From Plantago ovata (Eukaryota; Streptophyta; Magnoliopsida; Lamiales; Plantaginaceae): a stretch of 64,000 nucleotides of DNA. Every line of letters begins with the position of its first letter. The stretch's first letter is position 1. Shown here piece after piece: positions 11,436-25,200 of this stretch. The position numbers and the translations under genes were made by a program. The notes beneath the pieces were generated by a model that searched no databases, was not told the origin of the DNA, and saw nothing but the letters and a program-made list of their open reading frames with translations. The stretch is taken from the NCBI GenBank assembly GCA_028274465.1, contig CM051457.1, positions 15,365,097-15,429,096 of the forward strand, written 5' to 3'.

Positions 11436-12480
11436 GGAAGTGTAACTGATTGTAGACGTTCAGTGCAACTGCAGTTGCATAATGTGATGCTGATGCAGTT
11501 CATATTGATTGTCCTATTGTATGCAGACTGGTGAGATTTGCCTTGATATATTGAAGAATGCTTGGAGTCCAGCTTGGACGTTGCAATCTGTTTGTAGGGC
11601 TATAATTGCATTGATGGCTCATCCAGAGCCAGACAGCCCGTTAAACTGTGATTCAGGTTATTTCTGGTTTTCTCTCCCCAAGCTACTGCCTTTACATTTT
11701 TCTCCAAGTCAACCTAAAGCGGGAGCGTGGTTGTGACTTGTGAGCACAAAACTTTAAAATAGTTGAAAGCATATTATTAACATGTACATGTCTTGATATA
11801 TACTTGGTCGATATCCTGTGCGATTTACTTTTGATCTTACTAAAGTGCTTAGCACTTGTCTAATAATACTTGTAGAATGTTGAGAAAATCAATAAAAAAC
11901 AAAATTACAATGTAATCCTTCACACCATTCCAATGTTTCCTTAGAGTTGACCTTACAAATAATTTTTGCAAACTTTTTATGCATGCTAGTCTTTCTGCAT
12001 GATCATGAGGTTATGCTTCATGAAATCATCTTGCTATAAAAATCTTGCATTTCGATGCACTTGCTTTTGCATTATATATTTACATTAATGTCTTACAGCT
12101 AACAACCATACCATGCTAGTTTAAATGATGCATATAACATTGGCAAATAGTTGTATGAAGCACAGCTATTGGTTTCGGACATTTGATGCTTTGTTTTTGC
12201 ATTTAAAGTATAGCATGAGAAAACATGGTATACGGTGGTGTAGAACTTCTAGTTTCAACAGTGATTTGTGCTTAGAATTTAGTCAATGGCAGCCCGTAGG
12301 CAGTCTAGCAGTATATATCGACTTAGTTAAGAATTTGAAAAGGTGTCAAAGTATATATTTTCATGAAATTAATGTTTCATTGTTCTCTCAGGCAACCTGC
12401 TCCGATCAGGTGACGTCAGAGGATTCCAGTCAATGGCAAGGATGTACACAAGACTTGCTGCCATGCCTAAGAAGGGGTAA
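8770..12480 (+). CDS. PEX4: Peroxin-4 / ubiquitin-conjugating enzyme E2 21
   Basis: E2 enzyme that, anchored at the peroxisome membrane by PEX22, ubiquitinates the import receptor PEX5 so that it can be recycled. Exons: 8770-8775, 9659-9778, 9881-10009, 11527-11656, 12392-12480, totalling 474 nt for 157 residues, the family length. The first coding exon holds only Met-Gln. Exon 2 carries the N-terminal helix ([14 protein letters not shown]). The E2 signature FHPNVHF has HPN at residues 79-81 and the catalytic cysteine in [16 protein letters not shown] is residue 90. The C-terminus ends in RLAAMPKKG. All introns are GT-AG. The 1.5-kb third intron contains a long (AAT)n array. The near-identical match to the plant family makes the call secure. 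Confidence 0.95.
11354..11434 (+). repeat. (AAT)n microsatellite in PEX4 intron 3
   Basis: About 27 consecutive AAT units follow a degenerate A-rich run starting near 11290. On the opposite strand it reads as an open poly-isoleucine frame, which is not a gene. Confidence 0.95.
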
Positions 12481-12924
12481 ACTCAGCGATGATCTTATTG
12501 TGAGTTTCTTTAAGCCTGGCCCTCTGGCTTGCTCGATCTAAATGCAAGTTGAAAACTCCATACAAACCCATAGAACATGTATCTCTTTAGACATACCATT
12601 ATCATTGTATTGTATCTGCTGTAATGTAACAATACTAACAATGTGGAAAAAAATTGGGAGAATATTTGTCTCATGTATGCTACAACAATTTTTAATGTTT
12701 TCAATTTCTTTTCAGAAAACAATTTTAATGTTTTAAATATATATTGGGGTAAATTTGTCTCAGTTAAATTTCTAATGAACGAACTAAGGTACTCCTTGGT
12801 CTAATTTGCGGAATTGGGGTAAATTTGACACTACACTCTAAATTCAACTGCTAAATGTCACGAGAATGACACATTAATCTAGGAGACCATAAATAAATAA
12901 AGCCCTTAATTTTCAGGATTTGCC

Positions 12925-12932
12925 TATAAATA
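12925..12932 (+). promoter_or_regulatory. TATA box ahead of the small ORF at 12994
   Basis: TATAAATA in a C-rich context (GCCTATAAATATGG) lies 69 bp upstream of the ATG at 12994, followed by an A-rich then CT-rich leader. The arrangement is typical of a plant core promoter, but no established gene follows it. Confidence 0.4.
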
Positions 12933-12993
12933 TGGTCATCCAAATCATCTACAAATACTAAAAAAACAAAACTCTCTCTCTGTCTCCCCATCA

Positions 12994-13164
12994 ATGAAGC
13001 TCCGGCGCAACAAGGTCGAGACCATTCTCGATTTGGATCTCAGGCCGCGTTTCTTACTCTCTCGATGCCAAAAATCCTTTGACGCACGTATGTTTTATGC
13101 AATTTCCGTTGTTGCTTTTGCTGATTTGATTTCGTTTATACTTTTCCTCATAATTTTTTGTTAA
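12994..13164 (+). CDS. Hypothetical 56-residue protein, or first exon of a lost gene
   Basis: I do not recognise this. The ORF begins MKLRRNKVETILDLDLRPRF, a basic then leucine-rich segment with mixed codon use. It ends in a hydrophobic stretch (VVAFADLISFILFLIIFC) that could be a membrane segment or simply intron read-through. A usable donor (GCAC then GTATGTTT) at about 13085 would end a first exon after roughly 30 codons. A convincing TATA box and CT-rich leader precede it. It lies tail-to-tail with the MATH/TRAF gene, between that gene and PEX4. It may be a short gene, a truncated duplicate, or chance. Confidence 0.25.
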   Translation: MKLRRNKVETILDLDLRPRFLLSRCQKSFDARMFYAISVVAFADLISFILFLIIFC

Positions 13165-13528
13165 TTTATATCTATCCTGTAATGTAGTAATGGACAATTG
13201 TTGGATATTAATTCATGGAGTATGGCTGTCTCTATACATTTTGGATTTTTGTGTTAAAATAAAATAAACAATGTTGATAAAACCTTACTAACATGTTCAA
13301 TAAAGATGTTGTACTGTATTTTGTAAAATGTAGTCTATAGTTCTCTAGGAGAAAAAAGAGAGAAAGAAAACATGTTTTTAGTATAAAGCTGAAGATCTGG
13401 AAAAGAAACCAGAATTCTACTTACATAAGGCGTCCTCTTCTACCTTAAAGAGTCGGATGACAGTCCTCTCATCTCATTCAACTGAACCTAAAATATAATA
13501 GTATATGTTTGTAAGAAAGCAGTAAGCT

Positions 13529-16500
13529 TTAAAGCCCATTCGATGATCGAAAGACTCGATAGCCATTGACACCAACACTGACGTTTGGATACTCTGGAAA
13601 ACGATGGTGGTGATGGTTGTGCTGCTGCTGATGATGGTAGTGGGGGTATCCAAGATTACCATCCAAATTATGCCCGACAACCAGCGGAGCTGCAGATGGC
13701 ATTCGCCACTGGCTGGGCACGAAAACATCAGAACTGTTCATGTACGGTTGTGGAATGATCATGTCAGGAACTGTATCGTAATAGATTCTTGAACTGTGCT
13801 CCTGATAAGTCAGGGTCAGGTATGGAGACCCGTTGTGAAAATTTTGATCCAGCAGTGAGTTTGAATTGCCAGTTACATAGTCGTCGTCGAGCAAATCATT
13901 GATGATGTCTAGGTGCGGGAATTCATCTACAACCGGTACATGGGCCTGCTGTCCAGATGTGAGTCCTCTACTCGGATTAAAATTGTTGTTGTCATATACA
14001 TCTCCAGCAAAGTTCACGCTGCTATCCCGATTTATCCAAAGGTGACCACTGTCGTGCTGATTGGCCATTCTGAATGGAAAACTTGAATGATTCGGATTCA
14101 TGTTGGAGCTTTGTTGTGGTGGAAGCATGGTCGCAGGTACAGTAGTAGAAGTCGAAGGTGACTGTGAAGAATATGATGAAACTGATGGTGCCACTGGGCG
14201 ATTGCTAATAACATGGCCTCCGCCCATAACTGTTGCATTTCGATATGAATTTGGAACATAGCTCTGGCTTGCAGATGCGGTACTAGTTATGTTTTCATGG
14301 TCAAGCTGACCACCAGTACTTACTGAGCGAGATAGCATGGGTGCAGCAGCTCGGACCATGGCGGCAACAGTAGGGCCAGATCCGGAACCCAGAGCACTTG
14401 AGGGTCTTGAAGTAAACTTAGCCATCGGGGACTTCCGATTCTCAACTGGCACATTACTCACTGTGGAGGGCCTTCCGGTTGGTCGTGTAACCTCAGCTGA
14501 ATTTGGAATGCCAATTTGTTTGGGACTGTCGGACCCTGAACTCTTAAGTTTGACAGGGGAATTCAAGTTTGAAGGAGCGACAGCCGTAGTGCTACTTTTA
14601 CAAGAGTTCCTCGGCGGAGATTCGCATGTTCCAAGGCCCATATCATCATTTGAACTCAAATTTCTACGAGTGAAGTCGGTTTCCAACTCCTGTGCAAAAA
14701 TGTAGAATTTGAAAACTCAAGTCACTTTTTTTGGCCAAAATTAAAACAGGGGACTGACATAACCATTCAAATTTCAAATAAACCCCTATATTTCAGAAGA
14801 GTTACAGGAGTATTTGGTAAAGAGATAGGATGAATGTCAAATTAATTGTAAACAAATTAGCTGCCAAGCGATGGACAATCAACAGAAAATAATACCAAGT
14901 AAAGAAATGAGAATAGTTAAGCGACAACAAATGATAGGTAGTTACATCCTATGACCTAACAGTTGGCTTCTCATATGGGGAGGGGGGGGGGGGGGGGGAA
15001 GCATACCTGTATTTACCACCTACTCGCTCAATTTCCTGTTCTATTTCCTTTTCTTGAATTATTGTCACTCAATTACAAATAAATATTCAAGTCACTGAGA
15101 AATAGAAACGCACCTCCTTTGCCTCATGAACCCCGGAGCCATCTATCATCCTATCCTGAAAAGAACAAGCTGCAGTATCTCCCAACTCTGATTCTACAAT
15201 TATGGAACTTTGAGATGCATCACTCAATTCGACTGCTTTGCATGGTGTTTGTATAGCTTCACGAACCTGATTTGCCACGTCAGAACTCAACCTGCTGTGG
15301 TTGGTTTTCACCCTTTAAAGTTGAAGATGAAAACAAAAAAACAAAAACAAAAAAAAGCATGTCAGAGTTCCGAAGGAGAAATGATCGAGTTACTTATCTA
15401 GATTCTAGATTTCAGCAGTTTCGGTTTCACCCTCTACCTCACGAAGCAATGAATTCTTTCTGCAATTTTCCAGCAGAAGTTGGGAATAAATGTATCCATC
15501 AATTGCATTAAATCACTCATGTTGTAACATATGTGGGAATCTCTCTTTTACTAAATGTATTTTCATTCTACAAGAGAGCTTGTGGCAAAAAACGCATGCA
15601 CAGAGAGGGAAGAGAGAGATATAATTATTCCTCAAAAACAACAGAAATAACTTGCAATACAAGCAGATACAAAAAGTAGCAGGCAAATGCTTACCCGCTT
15701 GAAGAATTATGGTTCTTGGTGTGGCTGCCAGAATCGGCCCTGGTAGGCTCATTTAACACAATGGGAGGAACTGAATCCAATGAACAAGTGGATGAGCTGT
15801 CATCCCCTACGGATGGATTTCTTACTTCTATGCCATTAACAATGCCCGAAAGTACACTGTTATCACAGTTACTAGGTTCTACGGTAGGGGTCACCTCAGA
15901 AGTATAAATATCCCAAGTAACAACGTTGTCGACACTTCCTTCTGCCAGTGGACGCAGTTCAGGCACACAATCTATAGAATCAGATAAATCTGAGACATCT
16001 TCAAGAACATCAGATTGTTCACGCGTCATTTCTGACTTAACAGCTCCAAAGTCATCTCTTTCAAGAGTCAGATCTTGCACAATCTTGTGTTCCACAATAC
16101 TGACGTGCTTTTCATCCCTTCCTTTGTCTTTTCCTTTGCCTTTGTTTTTTTTCTGTTTGCTCTATAAATATACAAATGGATTATGTAAGGAACCATTAGA
16201 AAAGGGCTTTACCAAGTGAAATCGCATGGATGGCAAAAACACATCAACAATTATAACCAAAAGCAAAGTTACATATACAAGAATTAAAAAGTCTAACTGG
16301 TTTTGTGGTGTTGCTCTTCAGGCTATTGAATAATGTAAATTACAAATTCTTGGTAAAACTGGAATAACAAACAGAAACAAATTCAAAATTTCAAGCCAGG
16401 GTTGCATATATAGGTATATAATATTATCATAGACTTGAAGTTGGAAACAAGTCATCGCCCAAAAAAGGAATGAACACGGGCAGTTTACATCTAGGTCAAA

Positions 16501-19181
16501 TAAGAAGTCGGTACTCCTTAGTTATACCATTACATTCAAGGGAAGAATAGACATATTTAATTACATTTAGGCCAAAGTCAACAGAAATTGCTGATGTCAG
16601 CCAAAAATAATCATTGTAAACCCCATTTAGCTAAAAGCTCTGTCCATAAATAATGGTAAAGAGAAAAATAACAGAGGAAGAAGAGAATTCATGTATTTAC
16701 CTATTCCACTTTTCTTTCTCGATTTTTAAGATCATGGGTCAAAAGGAATTTCCACAAAAAGTCAAGAAATCCAAAAAATACAACACAAATAGCTACAAGA
16801 GGAGGAGAAAGAAAGGTAATTTGAAAACCTGTTTCTTTTTAGACTTCTTTTCCTTATCAGACACTGCCCTCTTTGCTTTATGATCGATTTCAGCAAAACA
16901 AGCGGCCTCCTCTTCCCGGATGAGCTCTTCTTGCCTTCTTAAAGAAACAGCTTCCTGGTATGCAACGTCAATTTTACTGTTGCAACATGAAGAGAGAGTG
17001 CATGTTAAAATTTAAGAAATCACATAAAAATTCAAATAAAAAGTTTCTAATAATTTTGTCGTTTTTAGAGCAGAAAATGGATGGTATGGAAAAGTTATAG
17101 CCAATTTAATATATTTACAAAGCCGCCTTACTATTTTCCTCAGATGCTAATTTCATTCAAAGAAGAAATGATTAGGCCAATAAATGAAGAGAGAACAGAT
17201 CAATTGACTCACAGGACAAAATCTTACAACGCAAAGCCAACTACCATCAAAACAATAAGCTGGTAGTAGCAGTTACCAGCATCTGTCCATCAGCATGATG
17301 AAGACATGCAGCCATTTAGTGTTTAGAAATGAAATGCTAAGCAAGGAGCAGATTTTTCATATAGAAAAAGCATAACAGACAACATAGCTCAGGTAAATAT
17401 TAAATATTAATATAACACTAGGACACCATGAAAGAAAGGCCATAGCATACATTAAATTGGTCAAATCCTACAAAAAGTAATTAAAATGAGTACCTGAAAA
17501 TATGGTCTAACGCAAAAATCTCAATAGTCCGACGACCCAATTCGGTAAGTCGCCTCTCATCACTCTCAATTGAATCTTTGCTATATTCATCTCCTCCAGT
17601 CCCATCCTAATAAGAAAATAATATTGTTAGTATAATGCGATCATTAAATAAGATGCACAATAAGGATTGGAAGGCAAAGTGAACATCATAAATCAAGTTC
17701 GTAGAAACTGAAATAAATACTTAAGTATTTAACAGACATGTGTTTTCGTTTTCTTTTGTTTGGTAATCTAAGAAAAATAATTCAATAAAAATGGAAGGAT
17801 CATACATGGGGATGGTTACTTGGAACATCAAATTACAAAGCACATACAAAAGCTTCTAAAAAGGAACCACAGGATTCCAAAATATAGCATCAAAGGCAAA
17901 AAGAATGTAGAATGACAAAATCCAAACTCTTAGACTTGGAAAATTAAGTTTCTTGTGAGCATGTAAGGTTCCTTACTAGAACAATGCATGATTAACATCA
18001 CTACCTTTTTCCGATCCTGAGGACCCTTCTCATCCTTTGGTGGCAAAGGTTCCATAGCTGCCCTTCCAAGCAGGGGCAGCACATCATCTGCCAAAACAAA
18101 TGTATCTATATCCAGGCGAACAAGGGGGCTAGGTACTTGTCCCATGTATTCATACTTTGCCTTGCTCCTCTTCCCCGTAGTCTGGCCCTCAAGAGCCTTC
18201 AAACCACTATAGAGAGAATCCATGACAAGTGTTGACGTGACTTCTTTTTCCAAAAACAAAACTTTCACAACTGATTTCAGCACCGACTGTGTTTTCTCCC
18301 TACACATGTGTCTCCTTGAATCTTGATCCATCGCCAGCCAGAAGGCACGGAAGCTACAAATCATTCATGTAAAAATACTATTCAGAATGCTATGAACGTG
18401 AAAGGAAGTATACTAGGAGAATCATCCATTCAGAAGTATTACTCTGTTATAAGCATGTAACATGAAATTATTGCTGCTGCTTAACAGGTCATATTCACAC
18501 CTAGATAAGTAAAGTGCGAAACTAATCTACCAGATTTTCCCTGTCATTCATGCACAGAAAAAAGGGTAAACCCATGCACAAAGCACTATCCGGCTCTTGT
18601 AGGGGTGCTTGGGCCTTGGGGGTCAGCATAACAGCCTTAAGTTTTCGCAGAGATCGTTTCCAGGACTCATAAGTCATTCCCATGCCCTACAACTGACTGC
18701 TAAGCCAATGCCCGCCTACTGGGCCACACCTAAGGTACTGGAATTGGCAAATCTTTCTTTAGTTGCAACGGACATATAAATGGAGATACCAGTGTCCAAC
18801 TCAACCACATAGTTTTTTCTATACTTAGAAGTGCTCCAACAATGAGGAATGGAGGATCTATGAACACAACTGCAAAAAAAAGGTGATTGGTGAACACAAT
18901 ACCTAGACCATCTGGCTTTATCTGCTATAATCTTCCCAAGCTTAGAACGTCGCACTTCCAGACAACGTCGGCAGATGTCTTCGACATTTGTCAGGTATAC
19001 ACGAATAAGTTCCCTCCTGTAATGGCAATCAAGGCACCGGAAAGGCCTATCTACTCTCTCCCTGGAAACACACAGTTAAAGCTTATATCAAGAACAAAGG
19101 TCTGAAATAAATTCCAGGCCGAAATTATAACACCCCCCCCCCCCCCGGCTCTCCCTAAAAAATAAATAAATTAAAAAAATA

Positions 19182-19233
<52 letters not shown>

Positions 19234-22200
19234 TGATGATCTTGGCAATGGTGAATAAGAGGTAACTTGAACAATATCCAATGAATAAACTAATTGAATT
19301 AATAAAAAACATCAAATACAAGACATCTGTGGTTCTGCACAATATAACTAGATTGTCCTGGTCATCAAAGTAATTTCATAGAATTCTCATGTATGATGAT
19401 CTTCAATTACCAAGAATGATGATCTTGTTCACCTGACTGGCACAAGTTGGATGTGGAATATACATTTTATATACAAAGAGAGTCGGTGGGGAAAGAAGAG
19501 GGTGGGGGTTCATTAATTTTATCAAGTATTAGCTCAAAGAAGACTTGCTGTGTAACATGTATAAGTATATATAGACAAATACAGAGAGAGTTGGAGGGGT
19601 TATTACTTCAATCAAGTATTAATTCATACAGGATTTGTTGTATAATAAGTTGGCCAAGCAAATGAATTACATGGTACCTTATAACTTGCACTTGAGCTTT
19701 AATTGTCAATACATCAGCATCAATAAATCCGTCCATGGCTTTTGAAAGCTCCATAAATTTCTTCCATCCCCAGTCATGCTCCTTCTTCCAGAAACGATGC
19801 AGGGTATCTGCATTCCGCAGAGTTAATGTGGTTTGAGGACAGGTAAAACATTTTCTGTCTACAAGTAGTACTCTTCAGGATCTTTACCTCATCATTTGCC
19901 CAGGAAAATAGAAAAGTAAATAACAATTTGCAATGTTGTACGAATAATATTGCAACAGGCCTGAAAATTTAATTATTACACTTGGAAAAGGTCAATTGTT
20001 GCACTTGACCCGTCGTGACTCTTATTGGTTCATGAAGCCTACCCCGACTTTACCAGGTTAAAGGCTTAGTTGGTTTTCTCCTTTCTTTTCCTTTCCCTTC
20101 TTTTTCTTCTGTGTGTGTGTGCGCGGGGGGGGGGGGGGGGGGGGGTTGCTTTTACCGAGGTAGGTGGTGAATACCAGCAATTATTTTATTGGCTCAGAAG
20201 CTATAACACGTCTTGCCAATTATATTGCATGGAAAGAAATGGCTCAGTAACGGTCATAGGAGACACATTTAGACTATTTTGCTTAGGCATTGAACAAAAT
20301 TAGTAGTGAACCCATGACATTACATACAGCATCAACAATGCACCCACTGTTATTAATGATGCTACCGCAAAGGATTCTGGAATATATACACTCCCTCCGC
20401 CCCAAACACTTGTTACATTTTGCCATTTGCAGTGTCCGGGTGAAGTTGTAACATTCATCTCATTCCATTTTTGGGAATACCATTACCTCTTAACACATAT
20501 TTAGAGCATTCACAGCAGATTTCCTATAAAAATTTCTCTAAAACCGTTTTAAATTCATTCCGTATAATATTTTAAGTACTTATTTAACAATTCGCTACAA
20601 TCAGATCCCCTTTATATATATATATATATATATTTTAATAACTACATATTATTAATGATTAATGCACTAAAAAAGTTTTAGGCATGCACAAGTTTAGGCA
20701 TGTGAAGTGTCTTCCCTATTTTTTTTGGTGGTCCATACAAATTTTTTAAGGAATCTGATTTATTAGTCTTTTACACCTATTTTGATATTTTTGCGAATAT
20801 TTAAGCAAAAAACTCATTTTAAGGAAGCTGCTGTGAATGCTCTTGCAACTTTACCTCGCTTTATCACTTATTTGTTCATTCTTTATCTAAACCAACTCGT
20901 TTCTATTATAAATAATTCTTTATCACATCAACCTACCATACTTGTATTATATGTCAAAATTATACTACATTCTTTATTTTCCGTGAAAAAAGCAAATGTA
21001 ACCACAACACACGCATGCACGGTGTCTGTGTAAAGGACTTTCACACAAAAAAATGAAGAGAAAAAGATATGAAGGCAAACTAATAACCGGCAAGAAGATA
21101 ACTGAATTTGGGTTACAGATAGAAGAAAGCGGGAAATAGAAGAAATGGGAGAAATATAAGATGAGTTAAAGAAATAAATGAGTGGGATCAGAAGAATAAT
21201 AGGCAAGAAGCAAGAGCTTTGGAGAGCAAAACACTCAACTTTCAATATCATTAATCAAATCATATTTTATAGCAACCTCATAAGACTTAACTTTAACTCT
21301 TTACCAAAATATATACAACATGGTTATGATAATTTGACTGTTACAAAATTTTAGGTAGGTCTTTAACTTAGACAAACTTAATATTTATTGCAATTCTGTA
21401 AATTATACTCTATATTATATTACTTCAATGTCTCAGCCATCCAGGATTGGTAACAATGATTACAACAAAAAACTTGACATTTAGGTTTACGGCAACATTG
21501 CAATGTTTCCTTTTAAATGTTCACGTTTTAACCTTATATGTGCAATTTTTTTAACTTCAACTGCAGTTAAGATCATGTAAGCAGAGGGAAAAAAAAAAAA
21601 AAAAATTGGAAATGCTACCAAGGGCTTGAACTCCTAACCTTCAGCAACAAAGGACTTAAAAGCAACCATCCTTTTCAGCAACAAAGGACTTAAAAGCAAC
21701 CATCCTTTTCAGCAACAAAGGACTATTAAGGTGAACATTGTGCGAGAACCAATAAATGACACAGCATAAGATTCGAGTGGATTGCAATTTTTAGACCATC
21801 TAACCGGGGGTTACCTAATTCATAGTACGTAGATAATCTGATACCCAACGTAATATGCATTACACACTTAATGAAGTATTCAAGTACACAAGGGTATTAG
21901 CACTCAGCTACGCCAATTTATAGTTTTAGTGCGTGTGATTTTTCTACAGCCTTAGAATGCAATATAAGTTCTTAGACAATTATTTTGTATTATTAAATTA
22001 GTAATTGTCTTCATAATCAAATTTATGCTATTACACACGAGAATTAAGACATGGCTTTAGGAAAGGTAAACATAACTAACACTACACAAGAGTACAAGCA
22101 CGCGAATTTGCAGTATGTGGTGAAGTAGTAGTATGTGAGTAATTCACAAGGGTATTGAAGTATTAGGTAACTCTGGTCTAATCATCGTGCTATCATTCTG

Positions 22201-25200
22201 CTGCTACATCTCACCCATGTTTTATTTTTTTGGAATATAATATGATATATTACTAATGGGAGACGAGAATTTTAAAAAGGCAAAAAAACTAACATCGAAA
22301 TGTCTTAAGGGATACAGATAAAATAGTACTAATATATTATTAATGGGAGACAGGAGAATTTGAAAAAGGCAAAAAAACTAACATCGAAATGTCTTAAGGG
22401 ATACAGATAAAATAGTACTAATATATTATTAATGGGAGACAGGAGAATTTTAAAAAGGCAAAAAAAATTAACATCCAAATGTCTTAAGTGATACAGATAA
22501 AATAGTACTCCCTCTGTCAAAACCAAATATCACATTATTCTATTTATATCTGTCAGAACTGTCCTATTTCGGTTTTTGGCATATTGTACACCAATATACA
22601 AAAAATTTAACTTTCACACTATGCATTAATCTCCGTGACCAGAATTAAATGTGACACTTGGTCTAGGACCGGGGTATAAATAGAAATTGTAAGTAGGTCT
22701 TTTCAAGTAGAGAATGAATAAACAGAAAAATGAATAAAGAACGAATGATGAGTAGCAAAAGGTGCAATGTGTGTTGTGAGTGTAATGTTCATGTGTGATG
22801 GGAGACAAAAACTTAATTAAAAATTGAAGAGGAAATTTTAGATGGGAGACCCCAATTGGAATACGAGAAGCATAGGATGGGACAGAGGGAGCAATTCCTA
22901 ATCCAAAACTTCATTTTGAAATAGACTTGTTAGGACTTGATTTCCATCGCACAATTGTGTAAGAAAACATAAAATAGAAATTTAATAAATATAGAGTGCG
23001 CTTCGCATTATATGAAAAGCACATGATGCACAGTAGAAATGTCACTTTTTGCACCACTCGGTATTGCATGGTGAAAGTGTATTATTAAAGACAACAGATA
23101 CACATATACCTACCCGAATACTTGGATTTCTTGGGATCTTTGTTGACCACAGCAATTGTGAATTGAGCAAAATGGCTCCACCCTGTTCGCAAGAAGTAAA
23201 CTTAAACCAACAATATCAACGAGGAAGGATGGCTTTCAAAAAAAACAAGTTATTGTCTAATTACGTCATTTATACCTGGACGAAGTTTGTCATGATTGGC
23301 AACACAAAGAAACAAAGAGAGGTGGTTGCACACATCACAGCCTTGGGGGTAAATCAATATATACCTATCAAGTCAGTAGACTGTTTTAAATCTAATCTTT
23401 TTGTATTCAATAATGTGCAATATGGATGTATAGCATATAAGAAACACATGCATAAGATTCTTGAAAGAAAGATAGATTCAAGACTATATAGTTTACTCAA
23501 GTACAGACAGCACTGATAGACCCTACTGCATGCTGCTTCTCTGTCGACTGCAGAATGCATTATACTTTCAACCAAGCTAAGCATGTATATGATGATATGG
23601 GGATAGGGAAACCTATGAAAAATAAAAGAAAATATAATGCTCGTGGGAAGGCACTTTTACCTTTTTTTCTTTTCGCAATAGATATTGCAGAATCAGCATG
23701 AACCTCTGTCCAATTTGTTTGAAAGTTCCGCGGATGAAGCATAATTAATATCTTAAAATTCTAAGACATATTTGATGTATAAGCCTTAGAATAATAGCTA
23801 GTTTGGGTTTCATGCAATAACTGCCACAATTGTTGTTTATATGAGCCAATTGTTTGTGCTGTCACATTTGTACTACCTTTTTTTTAGTAATGAGTAATGA
23901 CTCCCACGAGTACCCCAGAGTTCAAACATATGATCTATTTAACAATACAAAAGGATCCAAGAAAGATGGCAGGAATGGATATGTATCCAATATGCTAAGC
24001 AGTGCACAAGAACATTTTAATGCTTCTTAACAAGCAAGAGACAGGATAAAAAAGTGACAGGAAGCAAGCCTTTCAAGTATATTCTAGAAGAAAGTCTGGA
24101 ATAAGGAATTTGTATCCTAGTTTAGGTTTCTTTGTTAGCCTAGGTTAAAGGTGGTGGTGGTAGTTTATTCATCTTTTCAATGTGTGTGTGTGTGTGTGTG
24201 TATTTCTTTCCAGAATTCTTGAGTCGTTTCCTATTACTTTATTGCCTCACAAATAGACCAAAGAACACAAGAAATGACATCATATAGTAATTAACTCTCA
24301 GTTGATCAAACACATGGTTAGAGAATTGGACATTAACCAATAAATCATCCAGACACTGTATGGGGCATTCATGAAGATACTGAGGTGAGGTCTCTCAGAA
24401 AAAACAGACAAATTTATGTAATTATCAAGAAGTTGGTCATAGCCTATATTCTAGCAGACAAAAATCGCAATGTAGTGATGCACGATTACAGTACAGAACT
24501 AACTAAAAACAATATTATGCATGGCCATGGAATATAAAATATTGCAGCAGGCCATACCACGAGTAGTCTCCACTGTAGAACGGCTCGCTGCGAAGTTCTC
24601 TTTTGGTTTGTTGTGAAAAATTAGGAATCCTCCATGTAAAATTCGTAAATAAATCGGAAGGCTTTGGTTCTGCAACTTAAGAGGCAAACTAAATTTAGGA
24701 TATCATAGCTAGCATTTTGGATTAAAAAATCAAATCTGAGAAATCCATAAAGATGCATAAAAAAGGTATTAAGGTTGCCAGAGTTATTCGAGTTATGGTT
24801 TCATCCAACATTGAGAATAAAGAAATAACTTAATATGGTACGTGTTCTTTTCGTGCTATTCAAACAATGTAAGATTACAGCAAATAAACACACTATTCAA
24901 CGAAATCAAAATATTAAAAATCTTAAAACAATTCATGAAACTGAAATTCGGCATCTTAAAACGATTACAATCACAAAAATGAGTAACTAAATTTCATTTG
25001 GAAAGCGGTGTACGTCAAAATTCACAGGAACAGTAATAAGGTCATCCGGATAGAAGTAAAAGTACCATTAATATGTTAGTTTTAAGAAGAGAAACAACAT
25101 AACCAAATTAAGTAAAGAAATCTCAGGAACCTAGTCTCAGAACCCCACAAATTACGCATTCTGGCTGACCTCAGTCAGCTCACATTTATGACAATAAGAG

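Noticed and set aside
11276..11503. Open frame coding a long poly-isoleucine stretch (minus strand)
   Set aside because: It is only the reverse reading of the (AAT)n microsatellite in PEX4 intron 3.
14337..14705. 122-codon plus-strand frame
   Set aside because: Lies antisense to the last coding exon of the MATH/TRAF gene, with no independent support.
23049..23516. 155-codon plus-strand frame
   Set aside because: Overlaps two MATH exons on the other strand that fit splice phase and family sequence.
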